From assembly GCF_900172375.1 (NCBI RefSeq), contig NZ_FWFS01000014.1, forward strand, positions 16,416-80,415: DNA of 64,000 nucleotides, read 5' to 3'. Position numbers and translations under genes: made by a program. The stretch is from Aquimixticola soesokkakensis (lineage in GTDB: Bacteria > Pseudomonadota > Alphaproteobacteria > Rhodobacterales > Rhodobacteraceae). Of the stretch, positions 28,221 through 37,681 are shown one piece after another. Below the pieces are notes generated by a model. That model did not search any database, was not told the DNA's origin, and saw only the letters and a list, made by a program, of their open reading frames with translations. Within the stretch, counting starts at the first letter, position 1; every line of letters starts with the position of its first letter.

Positions 28221-29402
28221 TTAACCGTACAGACAGTCGCGGATGGTTTCCAACCCGCGCTGCGTTTCTTCTTTTGGGGCCACAAGTGCGACCCGGATGT
28301 AAGTCTTGCCGGGATTTTCCCCGTTTATGTCCCGCGACAGATAGGCGCCGGGAAGAACCCGCACCCCCGTCTCGGTCCAAAGTTTCAACGCCGCCGCCTC
28401 GCCGTCCTCAACGGGCATCCACATGAAAAATCCAGCCTGTGGCGAGGAAATGCGCGGGATATCCGCAAAAATCCGATCCGCCATGTCAAATTTTTCGCGA
28501 TAGAGCGCGCGCGACGCAATGACATGATCCTCATCGGCCCAAACGCGCGCCGACACAAGTTGCACCGGATTGGACAATGGTGCGCCCGAATAGGCGCGCA
28601 GCTTGCGGATACGCTCAAGCGACTTCGCCCCGCCCGCAACAAAGCCGGACCGCAAGCCCGGCAAGTTCGACCGCTTGGACAGGGAATGAAAGATCACCAC
28701 ACGTTCAGGGTCCGCACCCATGTCGCGCGCGATTTCCAACATGCCCTTGGGCGGCGCATCGCGCCAAATCTCGCTATAGCATTCATCGGCGAAAATCTGG
28801 AAATCATGCTTTTCTGCCAAGGCCACCAAATCCCGCAGATAGTCGGGGGTCGCGACCGCGCCCTGGGGATTGGAGGGCGAGCAGATATAGGCAATGGCGG
28901 TGCGATCCAGCACCTCGGCGGGCAAGCTTGCGTAATCGGGCAAATATCCCGTCTCGCGGGTCGCGGGGACAAAAACCGGCTCCGCCCCGACCGTAACAGC
29001 GGCGACGGCGTAGACCTGATAGAACGGGTTGGGAGTCAGAACGACCGGCTGTTTGCCGTTTTTGGTTTCCGGGCACAGCGCGATACAGGCATTCATCAAC
29101 CCCTCGCGGGTGCCGTTCAGCGCCATCACCTCGGTCGCGGGATCGACACGCACCCCAAAGCGGCGCATGAGCCAGTCCGAAATAGCCCCAAGCAGATCAG
29201 GCAACCCGTTGTTATCGGGATATTTCGCAAAGTCAGACAGGTTGTCGGCAAGCACTTGGCCGACGAAATCCGGCATCGGGTGCCTGGGCTCCCCGATGGT
29301 CATATGCAGCACGTCACCGCCCGCCGGATGCACGTCAAGAAGCGCGCGCAAACGCGGGAATGCATACTCGGGAAGGGCCGCAAAGCGCTCCGGAAACATC
29401 AT
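28221..29402 (-). CDS. Class I/II PLP-dependent aminotransferase (DapC-like)
   Basis: This 393-residue fold-type I enzyme has its PLP lysine in [19 protein letters not shown] (about residue 242). Other motifs are [13 protein letters not shown] and [10 protein letters not shown]. Similar alphaproteobacterial proteins are annotated as N-succinyldiaminopimelate aminotransferase (lysine/DAP pathway), which fits peptidoglycan-related surroundings, but substrate cannot be proven by sequence. The gene ends 10 nt before ftsK on the same strand, so they probably form an operon. Confidence 0.85.
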   Translation of the reverse strand: MMFPERFAALPEYAFPRLRALLDVHPAGGDVLHMTIGEPRHPMPDFVGQVLADNLSDFAKYPDNNGLPDLLGAISDWLMRRFGVRVDPATEVMALNGTREGLMNACIALCPETKNGKQPVVLTPNPFYQVYAVAAVTVGAEPVFVPATRETGYLPDYASLPAEVLDRTAIAYICSPSNPQGAVATPDYLRDLVALAEKHDFQIFADECYSEIWRDAPPKGMLEIARDMGADPERVVIFHSLSKRSNLPGLRSGFVAGGAKSLERIRKLRAYSGAPLSNPVQLVSARVWADEDHVIASRALYREKFDMADRIFADIPRISSPQAGFFMWMPVEDGEAAALKLWTETGVRVLPGAYLSRDINGENPGKTYIRVALVAPKEETQRGLETIRDCLYG

Positions 29403-29529
29403 GATACTGCTACTGCCTCGTTCTCGGGATCGTTGTCGCCCCGAATTTTCCCCAAGGATAGCTGCGCTTGCGCCTCCGGTCCAGAAAAACGAGGTTAATT
29501 TTACGCCAGCTCGCCCTTGCCTGTGGCAT

Positions 29530-30870
29530 TTAGGTCAGCGCCTGCCCCAAGACCGATTCGACAGCTGCGCCAATGGCAAGCAAACGCGCCTCGCTCATCG
29601 GCAGCGTTTGCAACAACAGTCCGCAGGACGCCACGCCCGTGGGCAGGGTCAGCCCCGGCAACCCCATCAGGTTTGCGATGCGGGTATTGCGCAGCGCCAA
29701 CAGGTTTTCGGTGACGTAGTAGTCGCTGTCTTCCATCAAACGGTGCACATTGGGCGGCAGGATGGGCGCGGTGGGCAGCAACACAGCATCGAACGGCTGT
29801 GTTGCGGCCAGATAGTGCGCCCGCAGCTGGCGCAGCTTGGCCCAGCCGGCGATATAGTCCGGCGCACTGACCGTGCGACCGGCCCGAAAGCGGTCGAGGA
29901 TGGGCGGGAACATGCGCTCGGGAGCCGCTTCGATCTGCGCGCGCTGGGTCGCATAGGCTTCGGCAGGGAACAGGACCCCTGACAGCGCCATGGCGTCGCG
30001 CACGGCGGGCACTTCGATCCGCGTGATCTTGGCGCCTGCTGCCGCGATCCGGGCCAGCGCCTGGTCGAACCCGCGCGCGGGCGCCGCGCGAATATCGTCG
30101 AACGCAACCGTTTCCAGCACGGCAAATTTTAGCGACGACAGATCGGGCGGCGTTCCCGTGCGGACATCCTGACCGTCCAAGGCCCCCAGCAACAGCGCGC
30201 AATCCTCGACGCTGCGCGCGATCGGGCCAACCGTGTCAAACGACGGGGCCAGCGCGATCACCCCCTCCAACGACAAGCGTCCGGATGTTGTTTTGAAGCC
30301 CACAAGATCGTTCCAAGCGGCAGGGATGCGCACCGATCCGCCGGTATCCGTGCCAATCGCAGCCGCAGCCAAGCCGAACGCAACCGAGGCCGCAGCCCCC
30401 GAGGACGAGCCCCCCGACACGGCACCTGCGTCATTCACGCAGGGAGAGGTCGCCGTGATCGGGTTGAGCCCGAGCCCCGAAAACGCCAGTTCGCTCATGT
30501 GGGTTTTGCCCAAGGCCACAAGGCCCGCCTGTGTGGCGCACTGCAAGACGGCGGCATCGCTCATCGGGATGTTGTCACGATACAGCGCCGATCCGGCTTC
30601 GGTCGCGATGCCTTTGGTGTTGAACAAATCCTTCCACGACACCGGAACGCCGTCCAGAAGACCGCGTCGGGTCCCGCTTTTCTGGCGCGCCCGCGCCGCT
30701 TGCGCCTCTTCACCTGCGCGTTCACGCATCAAACGGGCATATATTCTATCGCTCACATTGCAGGATTTTATTTCATCGAAGTAAAATTCCGCCAAGTCTA
30801 TGGGATCAAGCGTGCCGTCCTCGATCGCCCGCCCCAATGCAGCCGCGCTTTTGTTCCTGATCCTGTCCAT
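29530..30870 (-). CDS. Amidase signature family protein
   Basis: This 446-residue hydrolase has the Ser-cisSer-Lys triad: Lys80 in GVPVSWKDLF, the cis-serine in AVSGGSSSGAAAS (residues 150-162), and the nucleophile Ser179 in GTDTGGSVRIPAAW. These enzymes hydrolyse amides; GatA is one member, but the absence of gatB/gatC neighbours argues for a catabolic amidase. AGGAGCG precedes the ATG. It is divergent from the UbiH-type gene (82 nt between starts). Confidence 0.9.
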   Translation of the reverse strand: MDRIRNKSAAALGRAIEDGTLDPIDLAEFYFDEIKSCNVSDRIYARLMRERAGEEAQAARARQKSGTRRGLLDGVPVSWKDLFNTKGIATEAGSALYRDNIPMSDAAVLQCATQAGLVALGKTHMSELAFSGLGLNPITATSPCVNDAGAVSGGSSSGAAASVAFGLAAAAIGTDTGGSVRIPAAWNDLVGFKTTSGRLSLEGVIALAPSFDTVGPIARSVEDCALLLGALDGQDVRTGTPPDLSSLKFAVLETVAFDDIRAAPARGFDQALARIAAAGAKITRIEVPAVRDAMALSGVLFPAEAYATQRAQIEAAPERMFPPILDRFRAGRTVSAPDYIAGWAKLRQLRAHYLAATQPFDAVLLPTAPILPPNVHRLMEDSDYYVTENLLALRNTRIANLMGLPGLTLPTGVASCGLLLQTLPMSEARLLAIGAAVESVLGQALT

Positions 30871-30952
30871 ATCGCGCTCCTGCCAGATTTTACCTCAGCC
30901 TAGCGACAGCACAGCGCATGGACAATCCCACAGCAAAGGCCATATTTGCCCC

Positions 30953-32176
30953 ATGGAAAAAAGCAGCGACATCCTGATCATCGGCGGCGGGCTAAACGGC
31001 CCGGCACTTGCATTGGCCTGCGCGCAGGCCGGTTTACGCGTGACCATCGTGGACCGGCTGGCCCGCGACAACCGCGCCCGCGACAGTTTTGACGGGCGCG
31101 GCTATGCGCTGTCACTCTCGTCTCAACGCCTTCTGGCGGCCATCGGACTCTGGGACAGTCTGCGTCCCCATGCCCAACCTATTCTGGATGTCTGTGTCAG
31201 TGATGGCGGCCTCGGCGAAGGCCCTGCCCCCTTTGTGCTGGACTTTGACCATGCCGAAATCGACGAAGGGCCGATGGGCTTCATGGTCGAGGACCGCTAT
31301 GTCCGCCGGGCGCTTTTGGAGGCGCTGGATGCAACTCCGGCGATCCGTCAAATCAACGGTGCTGCGGTCATCGCACAAGAGGTCGGCGCGCAGGCCCATG
31401 TGACGCTCGACACGGGTGAGGTACTGCGCGCGAAGGTTCTGGTGGGATGCGACGGGCGCGGGTCGGGCACAGCAAGCCGCGCGGGCATCAAACGCAGCGG
31501 TCACGATTATGGCCAAAGCGCGCTGGTCTGTGCGATTTCCCACAGCCTGCCTCACAAGGGCTGCGCCCATCAGTTCTTTCTTGCGGCCGGCCCCCTCGCG
31601 ATCCTCCCCTTGCCGGGCAATCAATGCTCGATTGTCTGGACGGAGAAAAGCAGCCAAGCCAAGGCGATCAACGCATTGGACGACGCGGACTACCTTGCGG
31701 TCCTGCGCCCGCGGTTCGGGGATTTTCTGGGGGATATTTCCCTTGCCGGACAGCGGTTTTCCTATCCGCTCAACATCACCCTCGCCAACCAGTTTGTCGC
31801 CCCGCGCATCGCGCTTGCAGGGGACGCCGCGCACGGGCTGCATCCCATCGCAGGCCAAGGGCTGAACGCCGGCCTCAAGGACGTGGCCGCATTGGCCGAA
31901 GTTCTTGTCGTGGCCCATCGGCGCGGCGAAGATATCGGTCGCGAAGACGTTCTGGCGCGGTATCAGCAATGGCGCCGCTTTGATGTGGCGACATTGGCGA
32001 TGGCGACCGACGGCTTCAACAGGTTGTTTTCCAACGCGAACCCGCTGCTGCGCATGGGGCGCGATCTTGGCATGGGCGTGCTGAATGCCCTTCCGGCCCT
32101 GCGCCGCACAGCGATCCGCGAAGCCGCAGGCCTTACCGGCGATCTGCCCCGCCTGCTGACCGGCAAGCCGCTCTGA
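30953..32176 (+). CDS. UbiH/UbiF/COQ6-family FAD monooxygenase
   Basis: This 407-residue flavoprotein has the N-terminal Rossmann motif IIGGGLNGPALALACAQAG, the middle LVGCDGRGSGTAS (DG motif) and the C-terminal GDAAHGLHPIAGQGLNAGLK. This is the signature set of ubiquinone-ring hydroxylases. Which ring position (UbiH, UbiF, UbiI, or the broad UbiL of alphaproteobacteria) cannot be decided here. The ATG at 30953 begins directly before the Rossmann strand. It is convergent with the Trm112 gene. Confidence 0.9.
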   Translation: MEKSSDILIIGGGLNGPALALACAQAGLRVTIVDRLARDNRARDSFDGRGYALSLSSQRLLAAIGLWDSLRPHAQPILDVCVSDGGLGEGPAPFVLDFDHAEIDEGPMGFMVEDRYVRRALLEALDATPAIRQINGAAVIAQEVGAQAHVTLDTGEVLRAKVLVGCDGRGSGTASRAGIKRSGHDYGQSALVCAISHSLPHKGCAHQFFLAAGPLAILPLPGNQCSIVWTEKSSQAKAINALDDADYLAVLRPRFGDFLGDISLAGQRFSYPLNITLANQFVAPRIALAGDAAHGLHPIAGQGLNAGLKDVAALAEVLVVAHRRGEDIGREDVLARYQQWRRFDVATLAMATDGFNRLFSNANPLLRMGRDLGMGVLNALPALRRTAIREAAGLTGDLPRLLTGKPL

Positions 32177-32235
32177 GCGCCGCGAAGCGGCACGTGCCCG
32201 CCACAAGATTTCGCAAGAAAGCCGGAAAAAACCCG

Positions 32236-32463
32236 TCAGTCGTCCAGACGACGCGCCTCATCGATCAGCATGATCGGGATGCCATCGCGGATCGGATAGG
32301 CCAGATGCGCCGCTTTGGACACAAGTTCCTGCCGCTCGGCATCAAAGCTGAGCACCGCATGGCTATGCGGGCAGACCAGCGCCTCCAGCATCTTGCGATC
32401 AAACGCAGGCGCGTTGCGGCGGGGCGCATCGGAACGCGCGGAGCTTTGGGTGTCGTCTGTCAT
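32236..32463 (-). CDS. Trm112 family protein
   Basis: This 75-residue protein has the family pattern [15 protein letters not shown] ... [23 protein letters not shown]. In eukaryotes and archaea Trm112 activates methyltransferases. Bacterial members like YcaR are uncharacterised and, as here, keep only one of the zinc cysteines. Its ATG at 32463 overlaps the stop of the LON-domain gene (TGATG), so translation is coupled; a GTG one codon earlier is possible. Confidence 0.9.
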   Translation of the reverse strand: MTDDTQSSARSDAPRRNAPAFDRKMLEALVCPHSHAVLSFDAERQELVSKAAHLAYPIRDGIPIMLIDEARRLDD

Positions 32464-33107
32464 CACATCATCTCGTCGCTGGAACCGCCGCGCAGGGCGA
32501 ATTCCATCAGGGTTACCAGAGTTTCGCGGCGTGTGGAAAGAGAAGGTGCCTCCAAAAGCGCCTGTTTGTCTTCGGTTTCAAAGGGGCAGAGCATCGCCAG
32601 AGAGTTGATCAACAACTCATCCTCGGCATCTTCCAGCCCGTCCCAATCGGTGCGCAACCCTTCCGCATCCAGATATCGTTCCAGCAATGAAAACAGAGGC
32701 TTGCGATCAAAGTTATCGCTTTCGGGCTGACTGACAAGGTCTTTGTCAAACCCCGCCCAACTGACCGCGAAGCGCCGATAGGCCGCAAAACCGTCGACCT
32801 CCTGACCCAAGCGAAAGCGCGACATGCCCGCAAGGGTGATCATGTAGCGCCCGTCTTCGGTCTCGGAAAAGCCCGTCACGCGCCCCGCGCAGCCGATACT
32901 GTGCAACCGCGCGCCGTCATTGGCGTGCTCCATCGGCTGCACCATCCCGATCAAACGCGTGCCGGTCTTGAGCACATCCTCAAGCATCTGCAAATAGCGC
33001 GGCTCGAAGAGATGCAGCGGCAGACGCGCGCGGGGCAACAGCAGCGCGCCCGGCAACGGGAAAATCGGGATCGTAGACGGAAGGTCGGCTGCGTGTATCA
33101 TTCGCAT
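32463..33107 (-). CDS. LON substrate-binding domain protein (no ATPase or protease)
   Basis: This 214-residue protein consists of the N-terminal LON domain only: [30 protein letters not shown], then [19 protein letters not shown] and a C-terminal helical part. The ATPase and Ser-Lys protease domains of Lon are absent. Stand-alone LON-domain proteins are widespread and their function is unknown. It lies 20 nt downstream of the thioredoxin-TPR gene and overlaps the Trm112 gene. Confidence 0.9.
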   Translation of the reverse strand: MRMIHAADLPSTIPIFPLPGALLLPRARLPLHLFEPRYLQMLEDVLKTGTRLIGMVQPMEHANDGARLHSIGCAGRVTGFSETEDGRYMITLAGMSRFRLGQEVDGFAAYRRFAVSWAGFDKDLVSQPESDNFDRKPLFSLLERYLDAEGLRTDWDGLEDAEDELLINSLAMLCPFETEDKQALLEAPSLSTRRETLVTLMEFALRGGSSDEMM

Positions 33108-33127
33108 GAGCTAGCGCACCCCGCGCC

Positions 33128-34036
33128 TCAGGCAAATATGATCGACGACAATTTCCGCCGACCGGCAAGCACAAGCGGATCATTGGCTTTGAGGCTGTCG
33201 AAAATCTTGAACAATTGCTCTTTGGCCGCCCCTTCGTTCCAGTCGCGATCCTTGCGGAAGGCATCCAGAAGGGTGTCGATTGCGCCTTCGACATCGCCGC
33301 TGGCGTGCTGCGCTGTCGCCAGATCAAGGCGCAGCTGCATGTCATCAGGATTGGCGGCGACCTGGGCGGCCAGCTCCGCAACGGGGCCGGCATTTTCCGC
33401 CTGACGCGCCAGTTCGATCTGGGCAAAGGCGGCATCGAAGGCGGGATTGCTGTGCAGATCGGCGGGCGCGCCGTTCAGCACCGCCTCGGCTTCGTCAATC
33501 TCGCCCTTCACCAAAAGCCCTCGCGCGTAGCCGCCCCAGGCTTGGGCCTGCGTGGGATCCTCCTCGACAATGGCGGCGAAGGTCTGGATCGCGTCCTCGG
33601 TCTCCCCCGCCTCAAGCATGGCCTCTGCGGCTTCGATCGCTTCGGCCAAACCGCCGTCTTCCTCAACGAGAGCGGCAAGTTTGTCGACAAAAGCGGTGAT
33701 TTCCGATTGCGGCTGCGCCCCTTGAAATGCATCGACCGGCTGGCCTTGCCAAAACGCATAGACGGTCGGGACGGATTGCACGCGCAACTGGCCGGCGATG
33801 GCCTGGTTCTGGTCCACGTCAACCTTGGCCATGAACACCTTGCCGCCCGCATCGTTTACGGCCTTTTCCAACATCGGCCCCAGGGTTTTGCACGGGCCGC
33901 ACCACGGGGCCCAGAAATCCACGATGACGGGAATCTCCATCGACTTTTCGACCACATCGGCCATGAAAGTGGCTTCGGAAACATCTTTGACGAAATTGCC
34001 GGTCGCGGCGGGGGCGGGTGTGCCGATGAGGTCCAT
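33128..34036 (-). CDS. Thioredoxin-TPR co-chaperone, YbbN/CnoX family
   Basis: This 302-residue protein has an N-terminal thioredoxin domain with an intact WCGPC centre (Cys46, Cys49) and a C-terminal half of tetratricopeptide-like helices (AEAMLEAGETEDAIQTFAAIVEEDP and following). E. coli CnoX (SxxC centre) hands oxidised clients to GroEL; the intact CxxC form, as in Caulobacter CnoX, suggests a reductase as well as holdase activity. AGGAGCGA precedes the ATG. It is first of a three-gene run with the LON-domain and Trm112 genes. Confidence 0.9.
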   Translation of the reverse strand: MDLIGTPAPAATGNFVKDVSEATFMADVVEKSMEIPVIVDFWAPWCGPCKTLGPMLEKAVNDAGGKVFMAKVDVDQNQAIAGQLRVQSVPTVYAFWQGQPVDAFQGAQPQSEITAFVDKLAALVEEDGGLAEAIEAAEAMLEAGETEDAIQTFAAIVEEDPTQAQAWGGYARGLLVKGEIDEAEAVLNGAPADLHSNPAFDAAFAQIELARQAENAGPVAELAAQVAANPDDMQLRLDLATAQHASGDVEGAIDTLLDAFRKDRDWNEGAAKEQLFKIFDSLKANDPLVLAGRRKLSSIIFA

Positions 34037-34093
34037 GAAGGTCGCTCCTGAAATCTGTGTGTCGCGCCCAATATGAGCGCCAAGAAGGTCGAA

Positions 34094-34882
34094 TTAAAGG
34101 TCGAAGCTGGCAAAAACCGGCGCATGATCGGACGGTTTTTCCCATCCACGCGCGGCGCGCAACACCCGACTGGCGTGGGCGGCGCTGGAAATATCGCCCG
34201 TGGCCCAAATGTGATCGAGGCGCCGCCCCTTATCGGCAGCGTCCCAATCCTTGGCGCGATAGGACCACCACGAATACAACTTGCCCGTGGGAATATCCTG
34301 CCGCGTCACATCCACCCAGTTTCCGGCCTCTTGCACCTGCGCAAGATGTTCGACCTCGACGGGTGTGTGACTGACGATCTTGAGCAGCTTCTTGTGATCC
34401 CAAACGTCATCCTCGCGCGGCGCAATGTTGAGGTCGCCGACAAGGATCGCCTTTTGCGGGGCCTCGGCGTGAAAGGCGTCGCGCATCTGGGTGAGGTAGT
34501 CGAGCTTTTGCCCGAACTTTTCGTTCTTTTCGCGGTCCGGCTCGTCCCCGCCCGCGGGCACGTAAAAATTATGGATCAACACACCGTTGGCCAGCTTGGC
34601 CGCAACGTGGCGCGCATGGCCAAGCGCGGCGTAATCTTCGCCGCCCGCATCGACCATCGGAATTTTCGACAGGATCGCAACGCCGTTGTAGCCCTTTTGC
34701 CCGCGCGCCACGATATGCTCGTAGCCCAGCGCACGAAACCCTTCGAGGGGGATCTTGTCGACGGGGGATTTGCATTCTTGCAGGCAAAGCACATCGGGGG
34801 CTTCCTCGCCCAACAGCTTGACAACAAGCGCCTCGCGCAGCCGTACCGAGTTGATGTTCCAAGTGGCGAGAGTAAAGGACAT
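34094..34882 (-). CDS. xthA: Exodeoxyribonuclease III (AP endonuclease)
   Basis: This 262-residue enzyme of base-excision repair cleaves at abasic sites. The EEP-fold motifs are visible: ATWNINSVR at the N-terminus, LCLQECKSPVDKIP (metal Glu), NFYVPAGGD, LVGDLNIAPREDDVWD and the C-terminal RRLDHIWAT plus SDHAPVFASF (catalytic Asp-His). The ATG at 34882 gives the MSFTLATWN start typical of the family. It is 57 nt upstream of the thioredoxin-TPR gene. Confidence 0.96.
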   Translation of the reverse strand: MSFTLATWNINSVRLREALVVKLLGEEAPDVLCLQECKSPVDKIPLEGFRALGYEHIVARGQKGYNGVAILSKIPMVDAGGEDYAALGHARHVAAKLANGVLIHNFYVPAGGDEPDREKNEKFGQKLDYLTQMRDAFHAEAPQKAILVGDLNIAPREDDVWDHKKLLKIVSHTPVEVEHLAQVQEAGNWVDVTRQDIPTGKLYSWWSYRAKDWDAADKGRRLDHIWATGDISSAAHASRVLRAARGWEKPSDHAPVFASFDL

Positions 34883-34943
34883 GGCAGCGCTCCGGTTGTT
34901 CGCCGCCCTTCTACCCCCTTCCCTGCGAAACCAAAACCGCAAA

Positions 34944-34972
34944 CAAAAAAAGGCCCAGCATAAAGCCGGGCC
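34944..34972 (-). terminator. Terminator after the cenR-like gene
   Basis: Stem GGCCC (34952-34956) with GGGCC (34968-34972), supported by inner pairs. A run of A to its left becomes a U tract on the minus strand. It lies 130 nt past the response-regulator stop. Confidence 0.75.
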
Positions 34973-35101
34973 ATAGTTCTGATATTCAAGGGACAGCGCA
35001 TCTATCAATCCCCGATGCGCAGGGGCTTCATGGACCAAACGCTGGATGTGAGGATCGGTTCCCGCGTTTGGTCATTTTATTTCCAAATCTTTCGCCCGCC
35101 G

Positions 35102-35788
35102 TCAGGCGGCAAGGCGGTATCCACCGGATTCTGTCACCAGAAGCCGTGCGTTCGAGGGATCGGGTTCGATCTTTTGACGCAGGCGGTAGATGTGGGTTTC
35201 CAGCGTATGGGTCGTCACGCCCGCGTTATAGCCCCACACTTCGTGCAGCAACACATCGCGCGCCACCACGCCATCGGTCGCACGGTAGAGGAACTTGAGA
35301 ATGTTGGTTTCTTTTTCCGTCAGACGGATTTTCTTGTCGTCTTCGGTCACCAGCAGCTTCATCGAGGGTTTGAACGTATACGGCCCCAATTGAAACACGG
35401 CGTCCTCGGATTGCTCATGGGTGCGCAACTGCGCGCGGATGCGTGCCAAAAGGACCGGAAACTTGAACGGCTTGGTGATGTAGTCATTCGCGCCCGCATC
35501 AAGGCCCAGAATAGTGTCAGCGTCGGAGTCATGGCCCGTCAGCATGAGGATCGGGCATTTCACACCGGATTTGCGCAGACGTTTGCACAGCTCGCGCCCG
35601 TCGGTGTCGGGAAGACCCACATCGAGGATCACGAGGTCATAAATGCCCTCTTTAGATTTTTCCATCGCCGTGGCGCCGCTGTCGGCCTCGAACACGTCGA
35701 AATCATCGGTGAGCAACAATTGCTCGCTCAGCGCCTCACGCAGGTCGTCATCGTCGTCGACGAGAAGGATTTTTTTCAAGGTGGCCAT
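35102..35788 (-). CDS. cenR: OmpR-family response regulator, CenR-like
   Basis: This 228-residue regulator has an N-terminal receiver (acidic pocket DDDDD at residues 11-15, phosphoacceptor Asp56 in VILDVGLPDTDG, TKPFKFP) and a C-terminal winged-helix DNA-binding domain (TEKETNILKFLYRA, ETHIYRLRQKIEPDP, ESGGYRLAA). The overall sequence looks like CenR, the essential cell-envelope regulator of alphaproteobacteria. No histidine kinase is adjacent, as usual for CenR. GGAGAG is five nt before the ATG at 35788. The CenR identity is by recognition, not alignment. Confidence 0.8.
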   Translation of the reverse strand: MATLKKILLVDDDDDLREALSEQLLLTDDFDVFEADSGATAMEKSKEGIYDLVILDVGLPDTDGRELCKRLRKSGVKCPILMLTGHDSDADTILGLDAGANDYITKPFKFPVLLARIRAQLRTHEQSEDAVFQLGPYTFKPSMKLLVTEDDKKIRLTEKETNILKFLYRATDGVVARDVLLHEVWGYNAGVTTHTLETHIYRLRQKIEPDPSNARLLVTESGGYRLAA

Positions 35789-36089
35789 GGGGCTCTCCAT
35801 TTCTGCTTTGAGATAGATCTGTGCCCGCCGCCCCGTTTCGGCAAGTTTTGCACAACTTCGCTCACGGCCTCGTGTGGATTAGGCATAGATGGAGAGCGTT
35901 TTGTTTCAAAAGTCCCGCCCGCGCGGGCAAATGTTACAGAGCGTGAGGCCGCTCTTGCAGACGCGCGCGCAGGGTTTGTGCGCCCGCTGAGAGAAATCGC
36001 CGCCCCCGCCCTGTTCCCTATCGCGCCGCGAGCGATTAGATCAAAGGGACCAAAGAGCACGAAAGAGCCCCACGCATGAGCCCCGCACG
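35789..36089. other. 301-bp divergent intergenic region between cenR and ribA
   Basis: No credible gene is visible here. It must hold the promoter of the cenR-like gene and that of ribA. A short GC palindrome (CCCGCCCGCGCGGGC, around 35930) is present. I could not identify convincing -35/-10 elements or an FMN riboswitch. Confidence 0.6.
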
Positions 36090-37178
36090 ATGAGCCTCGC
36101 CCCCAGCTTGACCGAACGCCTTGCCCGCGCACGTGCCGATTTGCGCATGGGGGTCGGTGTGGCGATGCATAGCGCAAATGGCGATGCGGTGGTCTTTGCC
36201 GCCGAAGCGCTCAGTGATGCGCGGCTGGCCGACGCGCGCGCCCTTGGCGCGCCGGTTCTGGCGATCACCAGCTGGCGGGCGCAAACGCTCAAAGCGCGCG
36301 CCTATGACGGTGATCTGGCGCGGCTGTCCGTGCCTGCGGATGTCGATGCAAGCTGGATCGAGGCGGTCGCCGATCCGGCCGACGATCTGCGCGTGCCGAT
36401 GAAAGGCCCGCTCGGCAGTTTGCGCACAGGAAGCCCTGCCGCGCATCGCGCCGCGATCGGCCTCAGCAAATCCGCACGGCTTTTGCCTGCCGCTCTGGTG
36501 GTCGACGTGCCCGATGCCCGCGCTTTGGCCGCGGCACACGGGCTGACGCTGATCGACATCGACGCCGCGCAAAGCCTGCTTGGCGATCTGTCGCCGCTCC
36601 ATGATGTGGTCCACGCGCGCGTCCCCCTTGAGGCGTCGCAAAAGGGTCGCGTGCATGTTTTTCGTCCCGAAGATGGCGGCGAAGAACATTACGCCATCGA
36701 AATCGGCCGCCCCGACCGCGACCACCCTGCCCTCGTGCGCCTGCATTCGGCCTGTTTTACCGGCGATGTACTAGGGTCGCTGAAATGCGATTGCGGCCCG
36801 CAGCTTCACGCCGCCCTGCACCAAATGGGCCAAGAGGGCGCGGGCATTCTGCTGTACCTCAACCAGGAAGGGCGCGGCATCGGCCTTGCCAACAAAATGC
36901 GCGCCTACTCGCTTCAGGATCAGGGTTTTGACACGGTCGAGGCCAATCATCGCCTCGGGTTCGAAGATGACGAGCGCGATTTTCGCATCGGCGCGGCCCT
37001 GCTGCGCGATATGGGACTGTCGCGCGTGCGCCTGCTGACCAACAATCCGCGCAAGATTTCGATGATGCAGGATCACGGGATCGAGGTGGTCGAACGCGTA
37101 CCGCTCAAAGTCGGGGAAAACGATTTCAACAGCCGGTATCTGGCAACCAAGGCCCGCAAATCGGGACATTTGCTGTGA
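36090..37178 (+). CDS. ribA: GTP cyclohydrolase II with degenerate N-terminal extension
   Basis: This 362-residue protein starts riboflavin synthesis by opening GTP. The catalytic C-terminal domain (about 160-362) has the zinc cysteines Cys222, Cys233 and Cys235 in the order ACFTGDVLGSLKCDCGPQ, then LLYLNQEGRGIGLANKM and LLTNNPRKISMM. The first 155 residues occupy the place of a RibB-like domain but show none of its acidic catalytic motifs, a usual feature of Rhodobacterales RibA. Its stop overlaps the L,D-transpeptidase start (GTGA). Confidence 0.92.
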   Translation: MSLAPSLTERLARARADLRMGVGVAMHSANGDAVVFAAEALSDARLADARALGAPVLAITSWRAQTLKARAYDGDLARLSVPADVDASWIEAVADPADDLRVPMKGPLGSLRTGSPAAHRAAIGLSKSARLLPAALVVDVPDARALAAAHGLTLIDIDAAQSLLGDLSPLHDVVHARVPLEASQKGRVHVFRPEDGGEEHYAIEIGRPDRDHPALVRLHSACFTGDVLGSLKCDCGPQLHAALHQMGQEGAGILLYLNQEGRGIGLANKMRAYSLQDQGFDTVEANHRLGFEDDERDFRIGAALLRDMGLSRVRLLTNNPRKISMMQDHGIEVVERVPLKVGENDFNSRYLATKARKSGHLL

Positions 37179-37681
37179 GCGCGCAGGATATCGTCGTCAC
37201 CGCGCAGGGCGCGCGGTTTTTGGGGCGGCGGTTTCCCTGTTCCATCGGGCGCGGCGGCATCCTTCCGGCGGCACTGAAGCGCGAAGGCGACGGGGCCACA
37301 CCCAGCGGGACACATGCGATTTGCGCCGCGTTCTACCGTGCGGACCGCAAAGCGCGCCCCCTCGCTTGGGCCAGCCCCATTGGCCCGGGCGATCTGTGGT
37401 CCGATGACAGCACCGATGCGGCCTACAACCAGTTCACCCGCGCGCCCTATCCCTTCAGCCACGAACGGCTGCGCATGGGCGTGCCGCTTTACGATCTGTT
37501 TTTCGTCACCGACTGGAATTATCCCGAGGCGACACCGAAGATGGGATCGGCCATCTTCATCCACCAGTGGCGCAAACCCCGCCACCCGACAGCGGGCTGC
37601 GTCGCCTTTCGCCGGGATCACCTTCGCTGGATCGCCGCGCATGTGACGCCGCGCACGCGCCTTATCGTCAAGGCGCGATAG
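37175..37681 (+). CDS. L,D-transpeptidase family protein (YkuD fold)
   Basis: This 168-residue protein has the active-site pattern SAIFIHQWRKPRHPTAGCVAF with His130 and Cys142. Family members form 3-3 crosslinks in peptidoglycan or attach proteins to it. No signal peptide is evident at the GTG start (37175), so either it is exported unusually or it belongs to the cytoplasmic/uncertain subgroup annotated as L,D-transpeptidase catalytic-domain proteins. It overlaps ribA by 4 nt; its TAG directly abuts the stop of the convergent yggS-type gene. Confidence 0.85.
   Translation: MSAQDIVVTAQGARFLGRRFPCSIGRGGILPAALKREGDGATPSGTHAICAAFYRADRKARPLAWASPIGPGDLWSDDSTDAAYNQFTRAPYPFSHERLRMGVPLYDLFFVTDWNYPEATPKMGSAIFIHQWRKPRHPTAGCVAFRRDHLRWIAAHVTPRTRLIVKAR

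Noticed and set aside
35789..36089. FMN riboswitch in front of ribA
   Set aside because: None of the conserved RFN-element blocks could be found, and the region is shared with the cenR promoter.
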